From: Myxococcales bacterium
GTDB lineage: Bacteria; Myxococcota_A; Polyangia; Haliangiales; Haliangiaceae
Assembly (NCBI GenBank): GCA_016717005.1
Contig: JADJUF010000001.1
Location: forward strand, 310,001-374,000
Direction of reading: 5' to 3'
Length of the DNA stretch: 64,000 nucleotides
Below are positions 30,695 to 41,523 of the stretch, piece after piece (the stretch's first letter is position 1; the number at the start of each line of letters is the position of its first letter). A program made the translations under genes and the position numbers. Below the pieces are notes generated by a model, which saw only the letters and a list, made by a program, of their open reading frames with translations, did not search any database and was not told the origin of the DNA.

Positions 30695-31714
30695 TCACTG
30701 CAGGCGGGCCTCGAGCATCGCGATCAACGCGCCGAGGTCGCCCTGCCGCGCGGCCGGCAGGTTGCCGTCGCGGTCACAGGTGGCCCGCAGCTGCGCGATG
30801 TGGGCCCGCGCCAGCGCGGCCTCGGGCGCGACCGCGGCCAGCGCGCCGACCAGCTCGTCGACCTCGTCGAGCGTGCCCTGGTGGAGCCGGCCGTCGACGA
30901 ACCGGGGCGCGGCCCGGGTGCGGGTCGCGCGGACGAACCGGGTCAGCCAGCGCGCGGTCGCCGCGATCTTGCCGTCGTCGAGCAACGCCGGGGTGTCCTC
31001 GGGCGTGTGGTACACGCGCGACCTCCCGGCGGTCAGGAACAGGAACGGGATGCGCCGGGCCCAGAACGGCTCGTAGTCCGACAGCGGCGGCACGATCTCG
31101 GCGTCGGCCGGGCGCACGATCACGCCGGGCTCGGCGCGCTTGAGCGACGCCACCAGGTCGCAGGTGCCGACGCTGCGCTCGGCGCCCAGCGCGAACAGCG
31201 ACGCCCCGACCTCGTCCGGCACCTCGGCCGGGCCGAACCGGTGCCCGACCAGATCCATGCAGACCATGAAGTCGATCACGGCGCGGTTCGCGTCCACGAA
31301 CGCGCGCGAGCCCATCCCCCCGGTCAGGAAGTGCGGCGGCTCCTCGCCGTCGAACGCGGCGATGATGACGCCGCGGCCCGCGCGCTCGGTGGCCAGCGCC
31401 CGCGCGACCTCGACCAGCACCGCGACCGCGGCGGCGTTGTCGTCGGCGCCGTGGTAGACGTCGCGGCCGATCGTGCCCAGGTGGTCGAAGTGCGCGCCGA
31501 CCAGCACGTAGCGATCGACGTCGCCGGGGATCGTCGCCAGCACGTTGGCGCCGCCGCAGCCTGGCACCGGCTGCTCGCCCGGATCGAGCCCGGCCGCGCG
31601 CAGGGCCGCCAGCACGATCGCCCGGGCCGCGTCGCCGCCGGGGGTGCCGGGGCGCCGCCCGGCGCAGGCGGGGCTGCACAGCTGCTCGACCAGGGCGCGC
31701 GCGCGGGCTTGCAT
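30695..31714 (-). CDS. M28-family zinc aminopeptidase-like protein
   Basis: 339 aa. Metal-binding segments of M28 are present: HFDHLG, GADDNAAAVAVL, FDGEE (catalytic Glu plus ligand), MDLVGH and SRVYHTPED. No signal peptide is obvious, so it may be cytoplasmic, unlike most M28 enzymes. A promoter TTGACA (31752-31747 on the minus strand), 17-base spacer, TACGGT (31729-31724) ends nine bases before ATG 31714, so the mRNA is nearly leaderless and the TetR operator covers the -10 region. It faces the TetR gene across a 41-base gap. Confidence 0.85.
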   Translation of the reverse strand: MQARARALVEQLCSPACAGRRPGTPGGDAARAIVLAALRAAGLDPGEQPVPGCGGANVLATIPGDVDRYVLVGAHFDHLGTIGRDVYHGADDNAAAVAVLVEVARALATERAGRGVIIAAFDGEEPPHFLTGGMGSRAFVDANRAVIDFMVCMDLVGHRFGPAEVPDEVGASLFALGAERSVGTCDLVASLKRAEPGVIVRPADAEIVPPLSDYEPFWARRIPFLFLTAGRSRVYHTPEDTPALLDDGKIAATARWLTRFVRATRTRAAPRFVDGRLHQGTLDEVDELVGALAAVAPEAALARAHIAQLRATCDRDGNLPAARQGDLGALIAMLEARLQ

Positions 31715-31716
31715 TG

Positions 31717-31746
31717 GACTTACACCGTAAGCTTATGATGTAAGTC
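31717..31746. promoter_or_regulatory. TetR-type operator over a divergent promoter
   Basis: Outer inverted repeat GACTTACA/TGTAAGTC bounds two adjacent 13-base palindromes, CTTACaccGTAAG (31719-31731) and CTTATgatGTAAG (31732-31744). The region is much less GC-rich than its surroundings. It overlaps the -10 and spacer of the peptidase promoter, so the adjacent TetR-family protein most likely represses the peptidase and itself. Confidence 0.8.
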
Positions 31747-31755
31747 TGTCAAGCC

Positions 31756-32348
31756 ATGCCGCGCCCGCCGCTCACCCGCGAGGCCATCCTCGACGCCGCC
31801 GTCGCGCTGCTCGACCAGGACGGCCTGCCCGGCCTGTCGATGCGCCGACTCGGCGCCGCGCTCGGGGTCGAGGCCATGTCGCTGTACCACCACGTCCCCA
31901 GCAAGGCCGCGCTGCTCGACGGCATCCACGAGCGGATCTTGCTGGCGCTGCCGCCGCCGCCGCGCGCGCGGACCTGGCAGGCCTTCGCCCGCCACCAGGC
32001 CCACGCGCTGCACGCGGCGCTGCGGGCCCATCCCCACGCGGTCCCGCTGTTCGCGACCCGCCCGGCCGCGACGCCGGCGGCGACCGCGCGCCTCGAGCGC
32101 TATCTGGCCGTGCTGGTCGAGGCCGGCTTCGCGCCGGTCGACGCCCTGTCGGTGATCCAGCTCCTGGCCCAGCTCGTGGTCGGCCACGCGATGTGGACGT
32201 CCGAGGTCGGCGTCGTCGACGTCGTCGGCCCGCCGCGCGCGCGCGCGCCGACACGCTCGAGCGCGCGATCGCGCGCTGGGATCCCGATCGCGAGCTGGCG
32301 CTCGGCGTCGACGCGTTGATCGCCGGCTGCGCGCGCCTGCTGGCGTGA
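31756..32348 (+). CDS. TetR-family regulator, frameshifted in a (CG)7 tract
   Basis: N-terminal HTH: TREAILDAAVALLDQDGLPGLSMRRLGAALGVEAMSLYHHV, the standard TetR DNA-binding domain (about residues 8-52), followed by a helical ligand domain. The frame as read ends at 32319 with an Arg/Ser-rich tail. In another frame, from 32247 on, the sequence reads ADTLERAIARWDPDRELALG and then VDALIAGCARLLA with a stop at 32346-32348, a normal TetR ending. Deleting one CG unit from the (CG)7 run at 32234-32247 joins the frames. This is a slippage mutation, possible phase variation or a sequencing error. Confidence 0.75.
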
Positions 32349-32464
32349 CCGCCGTCCGCGCGACCACCGCGTCGGCGCGCGGCGATCAGCGCGCTCATGG
32401 TGCCGCTGGGCATGAAGGGACCCGCGTCCGACGATCGGGGGAGGCCCGCCCGCCCGGGCCATCT

Positions 32465-32525
32465 CACGATCAGGTGAGGCCCGGCAGCCAGCCCCGGCAG
32501 CCCAGGCCCGGCAGCCGGAGCCGGA
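32465..32525. repeat. short direct repeats upstream of the acyl-CoA dehydrogenase gene
   Basis: CCCGGCAGCC occurs at about 32480, 32493 and 32507 (spacing 13-14), in the 227-base spacer 32349-32575, which otherwise shows no gene. TACGTT at 32564-32569 ends six bases before the next ATG. Confidence 0.6.
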
Positions 32526-32575
32526 GGCAGACGATGTCGGCCGCCGGCCGCCCGGCGGTCGGGTACGTTCGGGCC

Positions 32576-34249
<1,674 letters not shown>

Positions 34250-34515
34250 GCGCGACCGTCACGCCGCCAGCCGCACCAGCCGCACGCGATCACGCCGACG
34301 CGCGTAGCGGCGGCGCGCCCGCCGCCCCCGCCGCCGGCCGCACGCGATCACGCCGACGCGCGCGCTCACCGCGTGCGCGCGGCGATGGCGTCGCCAGCCG
34401 CACGCGATCACGCCGACGCGCGCGCGCTCACCGCGTGCCCGCGACGGTCACGCCGCGAGCCGCGCCAGCCGCACGCGATCACGCCGACGCGCGCGCTCAC
34501 CTCGGCGCGCGGCGG

Positions 34516-35253
34516 TCACGTCGCCAGCCGCGCGAGCAGCGCGAGCTGCGCCAGCGCGCCGGCGACCGCGGCCTCGACCCGCAGGACCGCGTCGCCGAGC
34601 GACACGATCGTGAAGCCGCGCGCGGCGAAGGTCTCGACCTCGCGCTCGATCCAGCCGCCCTCGGGGCCGATCGCCAGTGTGGTCGGCAGGGTCGCGGCGC
34701 CGGGCGCGCGCTCGATCACGACGCCGCCGCGCGCGTGCGCGCACAGGCCGCGGCCGCCCGAGGCGATCGGCGCCGCGCCGTCGAGGAAGCCCATCAGCCG
34801 CGGGTGCACCTGCACCGGCGGCAGGTGGGTCGAGACGCCCTGCTCGGCGCCGAGGCGCACGTGCGCGGCCAGCTCGGCCGGCGCCAGCCGCGGCGAGCCG
34901 AGGTACGCCTTGTCGACCCGCCACGCGTTGACCAGCTCGATGCGCGCGACGCCGAACGCCGCGGCGATCTCGAGCGTGCGCGCCAGCACCTTGGGCCGCG
35001 GCACCGCCAGCACCAGCGCGATCGGCGCCGGCGGCGCCGCCGGCGTCAGCGTGGTCACGTCGAGCGTCAGCTCGACCGCCGCGGCGTCGATCGTGGTCAC
35101 GATCGCCACGCCGAGCCCGCCGCCGACGACCCCCGCGCGCACCGCCTGCCCCACCGTCACGCCCAGGACCGCGCGCAGGTGCGCCGCGCGCCGATCGGTC
35201 AGCCGCACCCGCCCGTCGACGAGCTCGGGCTCGTCGAGGAGCAGCAGGTTCAC
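34516..35253 (-). CDS. rsmE: 16S rRNA m3U1498 methyltransferase
   Basis: 245 aa from GTG 35253. N-terminal PUA-like part (HLRAVLGVTVGQAVRAG) and C-terminal SPOUT trefoil-knot motifs LAIGPEGGWIEREVE and SLGDAVLRVEAAVAGAL are the signature of RsmE. It methylates U1498 of 16S rRNA at N3. The start overlaps the stop of the rhodanese lipoprotein gene (GTGA), so the pair is cotranslated. The 3' end is part of the tandem array. Confidence 0.88.
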   Translation of the reverse strand: MNLLLLDEPELVDGRVRLTDRRAAHLRAVLGVTVGQAVRAGVVGGGLGVAIVTTIDAAAVELTLDVTTLTPAAPPAPIALVLAVPRPKVLARTLEIAAAFGVARIELVNAWRVDKAYLGSPRLAPAELAAHVRLGAEQGVSTHLPPVQVHPRLMGFLDGAAPIASGGRGLCAHARGGVVIERAPGAATLPTTLAIGPEGGWIEREVETFAARGFTIVSLGDAVLRVEAAVAGALAQLALLARLAT

Positions 35254-35675
35254 AGCTTCTCGACGCGCTGCCCGGCCTCGGTCCAGCCCATGATGCCGGC
35301 CGGGAGCACCTTGACGTCCTTGTAGCCCATGGCCACGGCCTTGGCCGCGGCCTCGTGCGACGCGCCGCACTGGGTGTTGGCGCAGTAGAACACCAGCGGC
35401 TCGGCCTTGTCGGCGGGCAGCTCGCTGGCGGCGTAGGTCTCGTAGTCGGTCAAGAGCACCGCGCCGGGGATGAAGCCGACGTCCTTGCGGGTCTTGGTGC
35501 CGTTGGCGTCGACCGGGCGCGCGGCCTTGGCCGCGAGCTGCTTGGCGAGGTCGTCGACCGAGACCTCGGCCGGCGCGGCCTTGGCGGCCGGCTTGGCCGA
35601 GTCCTTGGAGCAGCCCGCGGTGACGGTGGCACCGAGAGCGAGAGCGAGCGTCAGCGCGAGCGAGGAGATCCGCAT
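35250..35675 (-). CDS. rhodanese-like lipoprotein
   Basis: 141 aa. Lipobox VTAGC (C22). The rhodanese fold is indicated by SVDDLAKQLAAKAARPVDAN and by the active-site loop VFYCANTQCGASHEAA, where the first Cys is the sulfur-transfer residue. The end (GIMGWTEAGQRVE) matches the typical GGxxxWxxAG ending. It probably acts on sulfane sulfur or thiols in the periplasm. Coupled to rsmE by a 4-base overlap without an obvious functional connection. Confidence 0.85.
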   Translation of the reverse strand: MRISSLALTLALALGATVTAGCSKDSAKPAAKAAPAEVSVDDLAKQLAAKAARPVDANGTKTRKDVGFIPGAVLLTDYETYAASELPADKAEPLVFYCANTQCGASHEAAAKAVAMGYKDVKVLPAGIMGWTEAGQRVEKL

Positions 35676-35796
35676 GCGCGAAGCCTACCCGGGGTCGGCC
35701 GGTCCGCAAAGGCCACGACACGGCCAGCCGCGAATCGTCCCGGCCGCGCGCGCGTTGCACCCGCACGCGACGTTAGAGTCGCGCTCGGAGGCACTG

Positions 35797-37332
35797 GTGA
35801 ACATCCGCAACAGCCTGGGAACGATCGTGCTCGCGGCCGCGCTCGCCGCGTGCGGCGGCGGCAAGAAGGACGCGCCCGGCGCCGGCACCGGCGGCAGCGC
35901 CGGCACCGCCACGCCGACGCCGACCGCGCTCGCGGCGCCGCCGCTGGGCGTCGACGCGGTCAAGCGCATGAACTACGTCTACGGCCCCGGCGCCAAGGAC
36001 TACGAGAAGGTCACCGCGGCGTACAAGGCCAAGGCCCGCGACTGGGCCGCGATCAAGGCCGCGGCCGAGGCCACGCTGGCCAAGGACGCCGATCACCTCG
36101 ACGCGCGCTGGGCCCTGGGCGAGGCGCTCGCCAACACCGGCGACGCCGCCGGCGCCACGCCCGCGCTCGCGGCGGCGCTCGCGGGCGACTGGCTGCGCTG
36201 GGGCCCCGGCCTGGCGCAGGATCCCGACCTCACCGGCTACCTGGCGACCCCCGAGGGCCAGGCCCTCGCCGAGCTGTCGGGCAAGCTGCGCGCCGCGGTC
36301 ACGACGATCGTGACGACCCAGCCGCTGGTGCTGGCGCGGCGCTCGGGCTGGAAGTCGCCCAAGCCCGGCACCGGCTACGCCGCCACCCGCGGCGAGCTCT
36401 ACGCCTACGACGTCGCGAGCAAGCGCTACCTGCGGGTCACGCACACCGATCACTCGCTCGCGGGCTACCTGCGCGCGCCGTCGGGCGAGCTGTTGCTGGC
36501 CGGCTTCAGCCAGGCCGAGGTGCCCAACCCCGCCACGGCGCCCAGGACCGCGGCGCCGCTGCTCACGCGCTCGTGGGTGAGCGCGTGGAGCCCGACCGAC
36601 TTCACCGAGACCAGCGCCAAGGCCGCCGTCGGCAAGGCCCGCTTCGTCTGGGCCGGCTACGGGCCCGGCGAGCAGATCGTCGTGCGCACCGCGCCGGCCG
36701 TCGGGCGCTGGGCCCCCGGCACGATCACCACCTACGTCGTCGATCGCAGCACCGGCAAGCTCACCAAGAACCCCGGCGCCAAGCCGGCGGGCCCGGCGGT
36801 GCTGATGACCCTCGACGACGTCGTGATCGAGGACGCCGGCGGGTTCCCGCCCGAGCTGCCGCCGGCGGTGGCCGACAAGCTCGCGGCCGCGGTCGACGTC
36901 GATGAGCGCGGCAACCCGCGCCTGGCCGCGGTCGCGTGGTCGCCGGGCCGCACCCGCATCGCCTTCGCCAGCGCCACCGATCCGTGCGCCACCGGCGACA
37001 GCGCCGCCAAGCCGTCGATCTACATCGGCGACGCCGCGACCGGCGCCTACAAGCACGTGCTCACCGCCGACAGCCGGTTCCGGGCCCAGTGGCTCGACGA
37101 CGATCGGCTGATCTACGAGGACGGCAGCGGCGGCCTGCGGCTCTACGACGCCGCCGCCGGCCGCGAGCTGGCCAAGCTCGGCGAGCGCGCCGGCCTGGCG
37201 CTGGCCACGCTGGCGCCGACCGCGGCGCCGCTGTGCCGGACCGAGCCGATCGTCGACGATCCCGACGCGGTCGACGAGCCGCCCCCCGACGAGCCGGCCG
37301 CCGATCCGGCCGCGCCGGTCACCCAGCCTTGA
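35797..37332 (+). CDS. lipoprotein with a TolB-like propeller C-terminus
   Basis: 511 aa from GTG 35797 with GGAGG six bases upstream. Lipobox ALAAC (C18 region). An N-terminal helical part (about 60-160) has a TPR-like feel (YEKVTAAYKAKARDWAAIKA). The C-terminal third has two TolB/WD40-type blades: LAAVAWSPGRTRIAFASATD and FRAQWLDDDRLIYEDGSGGL. Function unknown; TolB-type propellers usually bind other envelope proteins. The 3' end overlaps by 14 bases that of the convergent small gene. Confidence 0.72.
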   Translation: MNIRNSLGTIVLAAALAACGGGKKDAPGAGTGGSAGTATPTPTALAAPPLGVDAVKRMNYVYGPGAKDYEKVTAAYKAKARDWAAIKAAAEATLAKDADHLDARWALGEALANTGDAAGATPALAAALAGDWLRWGPGLAQDPDLTGYLATPEGQALAELSGKLRAAVTTIVTTQPLVLARRSGWKSPKPGTGYAATRGELYAYDVASKRYLRVTHTDHSLAGYLRAPSGELLLAGFSQAEVPNPATAPRTAAPLLTRSWVSAWSPTDFTETSAKAAVGKARFVWAGYGPGEQIVVRTAPAVGRWAPGTITTYVVDRSTGKLTKNPGAKPAGPAVLMTLDDVVIEDAGGFPPELPPAVADKLAAAVDVDERGNPRLAAVAWSPGRTRIAFASATDPCATGDSAAKPSIYIGDAATGAYKHVLTADSRFRAQWLDDDRLIYEDGSGGLRLYDAAAGRELAKLGERAGLALATLAPTAAPLCRTEPIVDDPDAVDEPPPDEPAADPAAPVTQP

Positions 37333-37696
37333 CGCCGGCCAGGTGGCGCAGCGCCGCGCCGATCGTCGGCGACAGCGCCGCCAGCGGCTCGGCCCCGGGC
37401 TCGCACAGCACCAGCCAGTCGCGGGCGCCGGCGTCGACCGCGGCCCGCCAGTGCAGCCGCGCCAGCGCCCGGCCGCCGGACAGGGCCAGCCGCGGCGCCG
37501 CCGCCAGCTCGGCCGCGACCGCACGGTCGAGCGGCCGGCCGTAGCGCCGCAGCACCACGACCAGCGCCAGCTCGGTGACCCGGCCGCGCTCGACCAGGTC
37601 GATCACCAGCGCCAGCTCGCCGCCGCGCGCGGCCAGCGCGGTGCGCTCGACCGTGCTGTCGGGCCGGATGTGCTCGTCGATGACGAACGCGGTCAC
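37319..37696 (-). CDS. hypothetical protein
   Basis: 125 aa from GTG 37696, overlapping the stop of the peptide-binding lipoprotein gene (GTGA). Not recognised. It has a compact alpha/beta appearance (TAFVIDEHIRPDSTVERTAL, LALVIDLVERGRVTELALVV) without signal peptide or membrane segment. Being translationally coupled to a transport lipoprotein, it may be functionally linked, but no permease genes are adjacent. Confidence 0.6.
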   Translation of the reverse strand: MTAFVIDEHIRPDSTVERTALAARGGELALVIDLVERGRVTELALVVVLRRYGRPLDRAVAAELAAAPRLALSGGRALARLHWRAAVDAGARDWLVLCEPGAEPLAALSPTIGAALRHLAGVKAG

Positions 37697-39228
37697 TGCT
37701 TGACCACCTCGGCGAACGCCGACCACCGCGCGTTGGGCAGGACGTGGTAGCCGGTGACCGCGCGGTTGACGATCGCGACGTTGTCCTCGTGCCACAGCGG
37801 CACGATCGGGAGATCGCGCGACAGCAGCGCCTGGGCCTGGGCGTACAGCTCGACGCGCCGGGCCCGATCGCCCTCCTGGCGCCCGGCCTCGAGCAGGCGG
37901 TCGACCTCGGGGTTGACGTAGCGCCAGCGGTTGGTGTCGTCGGGGTGGCCGACGTCGGGGATGCGCGACGAGTGGAAGTACGGATAGTACATGTCGGGCT
38001 CGGTGATCTCGGCGGTCTGCATCGACGCCAGCTGATAGCTGCCCTTCTTCACGTCGGCGAAGAACGTGCCGAACTCGAACGGCCGCACCTCGACCTCGAC
38101 GTCGAGCTCGGCCAGCTGCGCCGCGATCACCCGCGCGATCGCGACCCGGAACTGATCGCTCGAGGTCTTGTAGACCAGCGCCAGGCGCGGCGCGCCACCG
38201 GGGCCGTCGGGATCGGGGTAGCCGGCGGCGTCGAGCAGGCGCCCGGCCTCGGCCAGATCGCGCACCAGCGGCTGCGCCGGCGCGCGGTAGGCCCAGTGAT
38301 CCGGCGGCAACAGCCCGGTCGCCAGCACCGCCCGGCCCGCGAACTTGCGCGCGACGATCGTCGGCCGATCGAGCGCCAGCGCCAGCGCCCGCCGCACCCG
38401 CACGTCGGCCAGCAGCGGATCGCGGGTGTTGAACATCAGGTACGACAGCACGGTGGACGGGCCGCGCAGCTCGGCCAGGCGCGGCCGCGCCAGCACGTCG
38501 TCGATCAGATCGGGGCGGATCGCGTTCTGGACCAGGTCGGCCGAGCCGCCGGCCAGCATGACGATGCGCGCGGCGGCGTCGCGCACGACCCGGATGTCGA
38601 TCTTGGGGACCGCCGGCGCCGGGCCCGCGAAGTACGGGTTGCGCGACAGCCGCACCCGATCGTTGCCGAGCGCGTCGACCCGGTACGGCCCGGCGCACAG
38701 CGCGATGCCACCGGGGAACTTGTCCTTGGCGTCGGCGCCGTGGCGGGCGGCGACGCCGAGATCGACGTCGGTCATGAACGTCGCCAGCGGCAGCCGCAGG
38801 TGGAAGCGCACGCGCCGATCATCGCGCCGCTCGAACGACACGAACCGCTCGCCCATGGTCTTCGAGCCGCCGGCGATCGTCGACTCGTAGGTCCAGGCGA
38901 CGTCGTCGGCGGTCACCGGCGTGCCGTCGGAGAACCGCACGTCGGCGCGCACGGTCGCCTCCCAGGTCAGCGCGTCGATCTGCTCGATCCGCTCGGCCAG
39001 GCCCAGGCGCGGCTCCGAGTCGGGCGCGTCCATGACCACCAGCCCCGGGCACACCAGCCGCGACAGCTTCTGATCCATCGAGCTCACGGTCACGCGCGGA
39101 TCCGAGGTCCGCGGCGGGCTCTCGATCAGCACGACCAGGGTGTCGTCGGGGGTGCGGTGCGTGCGCGGCGTGCACGCCGCGGCCGTCGCCAACGCGATCG
39201 CCGTGATAACCTGGACGGGTGAGTTCAT
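37693..39228 (-). CDS. peptide/oligopeptide ABC transporter substrate-binding lipoprotein (SBP family 5)
   Basis: 511 aa. The signal MNSPVQVITAIALATAAAC gives lipobox C19, although it lacks positive charges. SBP_bac_5 features: LTWEATVRADVRFSDGTPVTADDVAWTYE, FRVAIARVIAAQLAELDVEVEVRPFE, and the C-terminal hinge LSRDLPIVPLWHEDN. It would bind peptides or nickel/other small ligands in the periplasm. No permease or ATPase genes lie in the window, so it may serve a distant transporter or act in signalling. Its start codon region overlaps that of the divergent PBP4-type gene by ten bases. Confidence 0.87.
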   Translation of the reverse strand: MNSPVQVITAIALATAAACTPRTHRTPDDTLVVLIESPPRTSDPRVTVSSMDQKLSRLVCPGLVVMDAPDSEPRLGLAERIEQIDALTWEATVRADVRFSDGTPVTADDVAWTYESTIAGGSKTMGERFVSFERRDDRRVRFHLRLPLATFMTDVDLGVAARHGADAKDKFPGGIALCAGPYRVDALGNDRVRLSRNPYFAGPAPAVPKIDIRVVRDAAARIVMLAGGSADLVQNAIRPDLIDDVLARPRLAELRGPSTVLSYLMFNTRDPLLADVRVRRALALALDRPTIVARKFAGRAVLATGLLPPDHWAYRAPAQPLVRDLAEAGRLLDAAGYPDPDGPGGAPRLALVYKTSSDQFRVAIARVIAAQLAELDVEVEVRPFEFGTFFADVKKGSYQLASMQTAEITEPDMYYPYFHSSRIPDVGHPDDTNRWRYVNPEVDRLLEAGRQEGDRARRVELYAQAQALLSRDLPIVPLWHEDNVAIVNRAVTGYHVLPNARWSAFAEVVKQ

Positions 39229-40844
39229 CGGGCCGTCGCGGCCGTGCGGTCGTCACCGCCGTGCTCGCGCTCGTAGGCGCGAGTATCGTCACGCCCCGCG
39301 CGCGCTCGCAAGCCGCCGATCCCCCGCCGGTCGACGGCGACGCCGGGGTCGCGGCGCCGGCGCCCGAGTCCGACGAGGACGACCAGGGCGACGACGGCGG
39401 CGTGGCGCTGCCGCCCGCGCCCGCCGATCCCGCGGCCCGGCGCGCCTGGCTGACCCAGCAGCTCGACGGCGCGGTCGCCGCGGCGCCGGCCCTGGCGCGG
39501 GCCGCGATCGGCGCGGTCGTCGTCGACGTCACCACCGGCGAGGTGCTGTGGGGCCACGACGCCGACCGACCGCAGCCGCTGGCGTCGGTGCAGAAGGTCC
39601 TGACCACGACCGCGGCCCTGCGCGCGCTCGGGCCCAGCTTCCGCTGGCGCACGACCATCTACGGCGAGCAGTTCGATCCCGCGACCGGCGTCGTCGACGG
39701 TGACCTGATCGTGCGCGGCCGCGGCGATCCGACGTTCGGCAGCCGCGACCTGGCGGTGATGGCCCGCGACCTGCGCTGGCGCGGCGTCGAGACGGTCACC
39801 GGCGACCTGGTCTTCGACGGCAGCTACTTCGACGACGTCGACGAGCCGCCCCGCTACGCCGACCAGCCCAAGGAGCGGGCCGGCTACCGCGCGCCGATCG
39901 CCGCGGCCTCGCTCGAGCGCAACGCGGTCACGGTGGTCGTGGTCGCCGATCGGGTCGGGCTCGGCCTGGCCCGGGTGTCGCTCGATCCGCCCGGCGGCGA
40001 TCACGTGCGCCTGATCGAGGACGGCGTCGTGACCGTGGCCACCGGGCGCACGCGCATCTCGGTCGGCACGACGGTCAAGCGCGATCACCTCGAGCTCCGG
40101 GTCAGCGGCCAGATCGCCGCGGCCGACGCGGTCTGGTTCGGCCGGCGCCGGATCGACGATCCGACGGCGCAGTTCGGCGAGGCCCTGCGGATCGCCCTGG
40201 CCGACGCCGGCATCCGCGTCCGCGGCAAGCGCCTGGTCCGGCGCGCGCTGGCGCCGACCGCCAAGGTCACGATCCTGGCCGAGCACGAGAGCGCGGCGCT
40301 GGCCGACGTGGTCCGCGCGATGGCCAAGGCCAGCGACAACTTCCTGGCCGAGACCGTGCTGAAGACGATCGGCGCCGAGGCCCGGGCGGCGGCCGGCGGC
40401 GGGCCGGCGACGTGGGCCGACGGCCTCGCGGTCGTCCACCAGCTCCTCGTCGACGCCGGCGCGCCGGCCGGCGGCTTCCGGGTCGAGAACGGCTCGGGCC
40501 TGTACGACGCGTCGAGCGTCTCGGCCAGCGCCGTGGCCAAGGTGCTGGTCGCCGGCTGGCGCGACTTCCGGGTCGGCCCCGAGCTGGCCAGCGCGCTGGC
40601 GATCGGCGGCGTCGACGGCACGCTGCGGCGCCGCTTCACCGGCCCCGAGGTGCGCGGCCGCGTCCGCGGCAAGACCGGCACGCTCGCGGCGGTGTCGAGC
40701 CTGGCCGGGCTGGCCGGCGCCGACGGGCTGCACCCGCTGGCGTTCGTCGTGCTCATCGACGCCCTCCCGGCGGGCACGCGGCCGGTCGCGCGCCAGCTCC
40801 AGGACGCGATCGCCACCGCCGCGCTCGCGTACGCGTCGCGCTGA
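39219..40844 (+). CDS. dacB: D-alanyl-D-alanine carboxypeptidase/endopeptidase, PBP4 class
   Basis: 541 aa from GTG 39219. Active-site motifs of S13 peptidases are present: SVQK at 123-126, SDN at 372-374 and KTG at 485-487. The large insert domain between SxxK and SDN is present. A signal-like N-terminus (RRGRAVVTAVLALVGASIV) is followed by an Asp/Pro-rich linker of about 40 residues. It would cleave terminal D-Ala or cross-links in peptidoglycan. The initiating GTG lies ten bases inside the start of the divergent substrate-binding gene, and a TAACCT box ends six bases before it. Confidence 0.88.
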   Translation: MSSSGRRGRAVVTAVLALVGASIVTPRARSQAADPPPVDGDAGVAAPAPESDEDDQGDDGGVALPPAPADPAARRAWLTQQLDGAVAAAPALARAAIGAVVVDVTTGEVLWGHDADRPQPLASVQKVLTTTAALRALGPSFRWRTTIYGEQFDPATGVVDGDLIVRGRGDPTFGSRDLAVMARDLRWRGVETVTGDLVFDGSYFDDVDEPPRYADQPKERAGYRAPIAAASLERNAVTVVVVADRVGLGLARVSLDPPGGDHVRLIEDGVVTVATGRTRISVGTTVKRDHLELRVSGQIAAADAVWFGRRRIDDPTAQFGEALRIALADAGIRVRGKRLVRRALAPTAKVTILAEHESAALADVVRAMAKASDNFLAETVLKTIGAEARAAAGGGPATWADGLAVVHQLLVDAGAPAGGFRVENGSGLYDASSVSASAVAKVLVAGWRDFRVGPELASALAIGGVDGTLRRRFTGPEVRGRVRGKTGTLAAVSSLAGLAGADGLHPLAFVVLIDALPAGTRPVARQLQDAIATAALAYASR

Positions 40845-40959
40845 CGCTCCGGCCCGGCCCGCGGCCGATTGCCGCCGCGCCGCGGAGCGTGCTACCACGC
40901 TGGGCACACCACGATCGCGACGGCCGCTGCGCCGTCGCTGAGACCTCCAGGAGACGACC

Positions 40960-41388
<429 letters not shown>

Positions 41389-41423
41389 TCGGGCCCTGCG
41401 ATCGCGCCCGCACGGTCGCCGCC

Positions 41424-41463
41424 GAGGCCGGATCCCAGCACGGGCTCCGGCCTCGCGCCGTTT
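41424..41463 (+). terminator. intrinsic terminator of the rubrerythrin gene
   Basis: A 9-bp stem GAGGCCGGA/TCCGGCCTC (41424-41432, 41446-41454) is followed by TTT at 41461-41463. Confidence 0.72.
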
Positions 41464-41464
41464 C

Positions 41465-41507
41465 GGCCGCCGCGTGGCCGCCGCGTGGCCGCCGCGCGGC
41501 CGCCGCC
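41465..41507. repeat. 11-bp tandem repeat in a convergent gap
   Basis: GGCCGCCGCGT recurs at 41465, 41476, 41487 and 41498 (four units, the last imperfect), between rubrerythrin and the nucleotidyltransferase gene. Confidence 0.85.
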
Positions 41508-41523
41508 GACCGACCGTGCGCGG

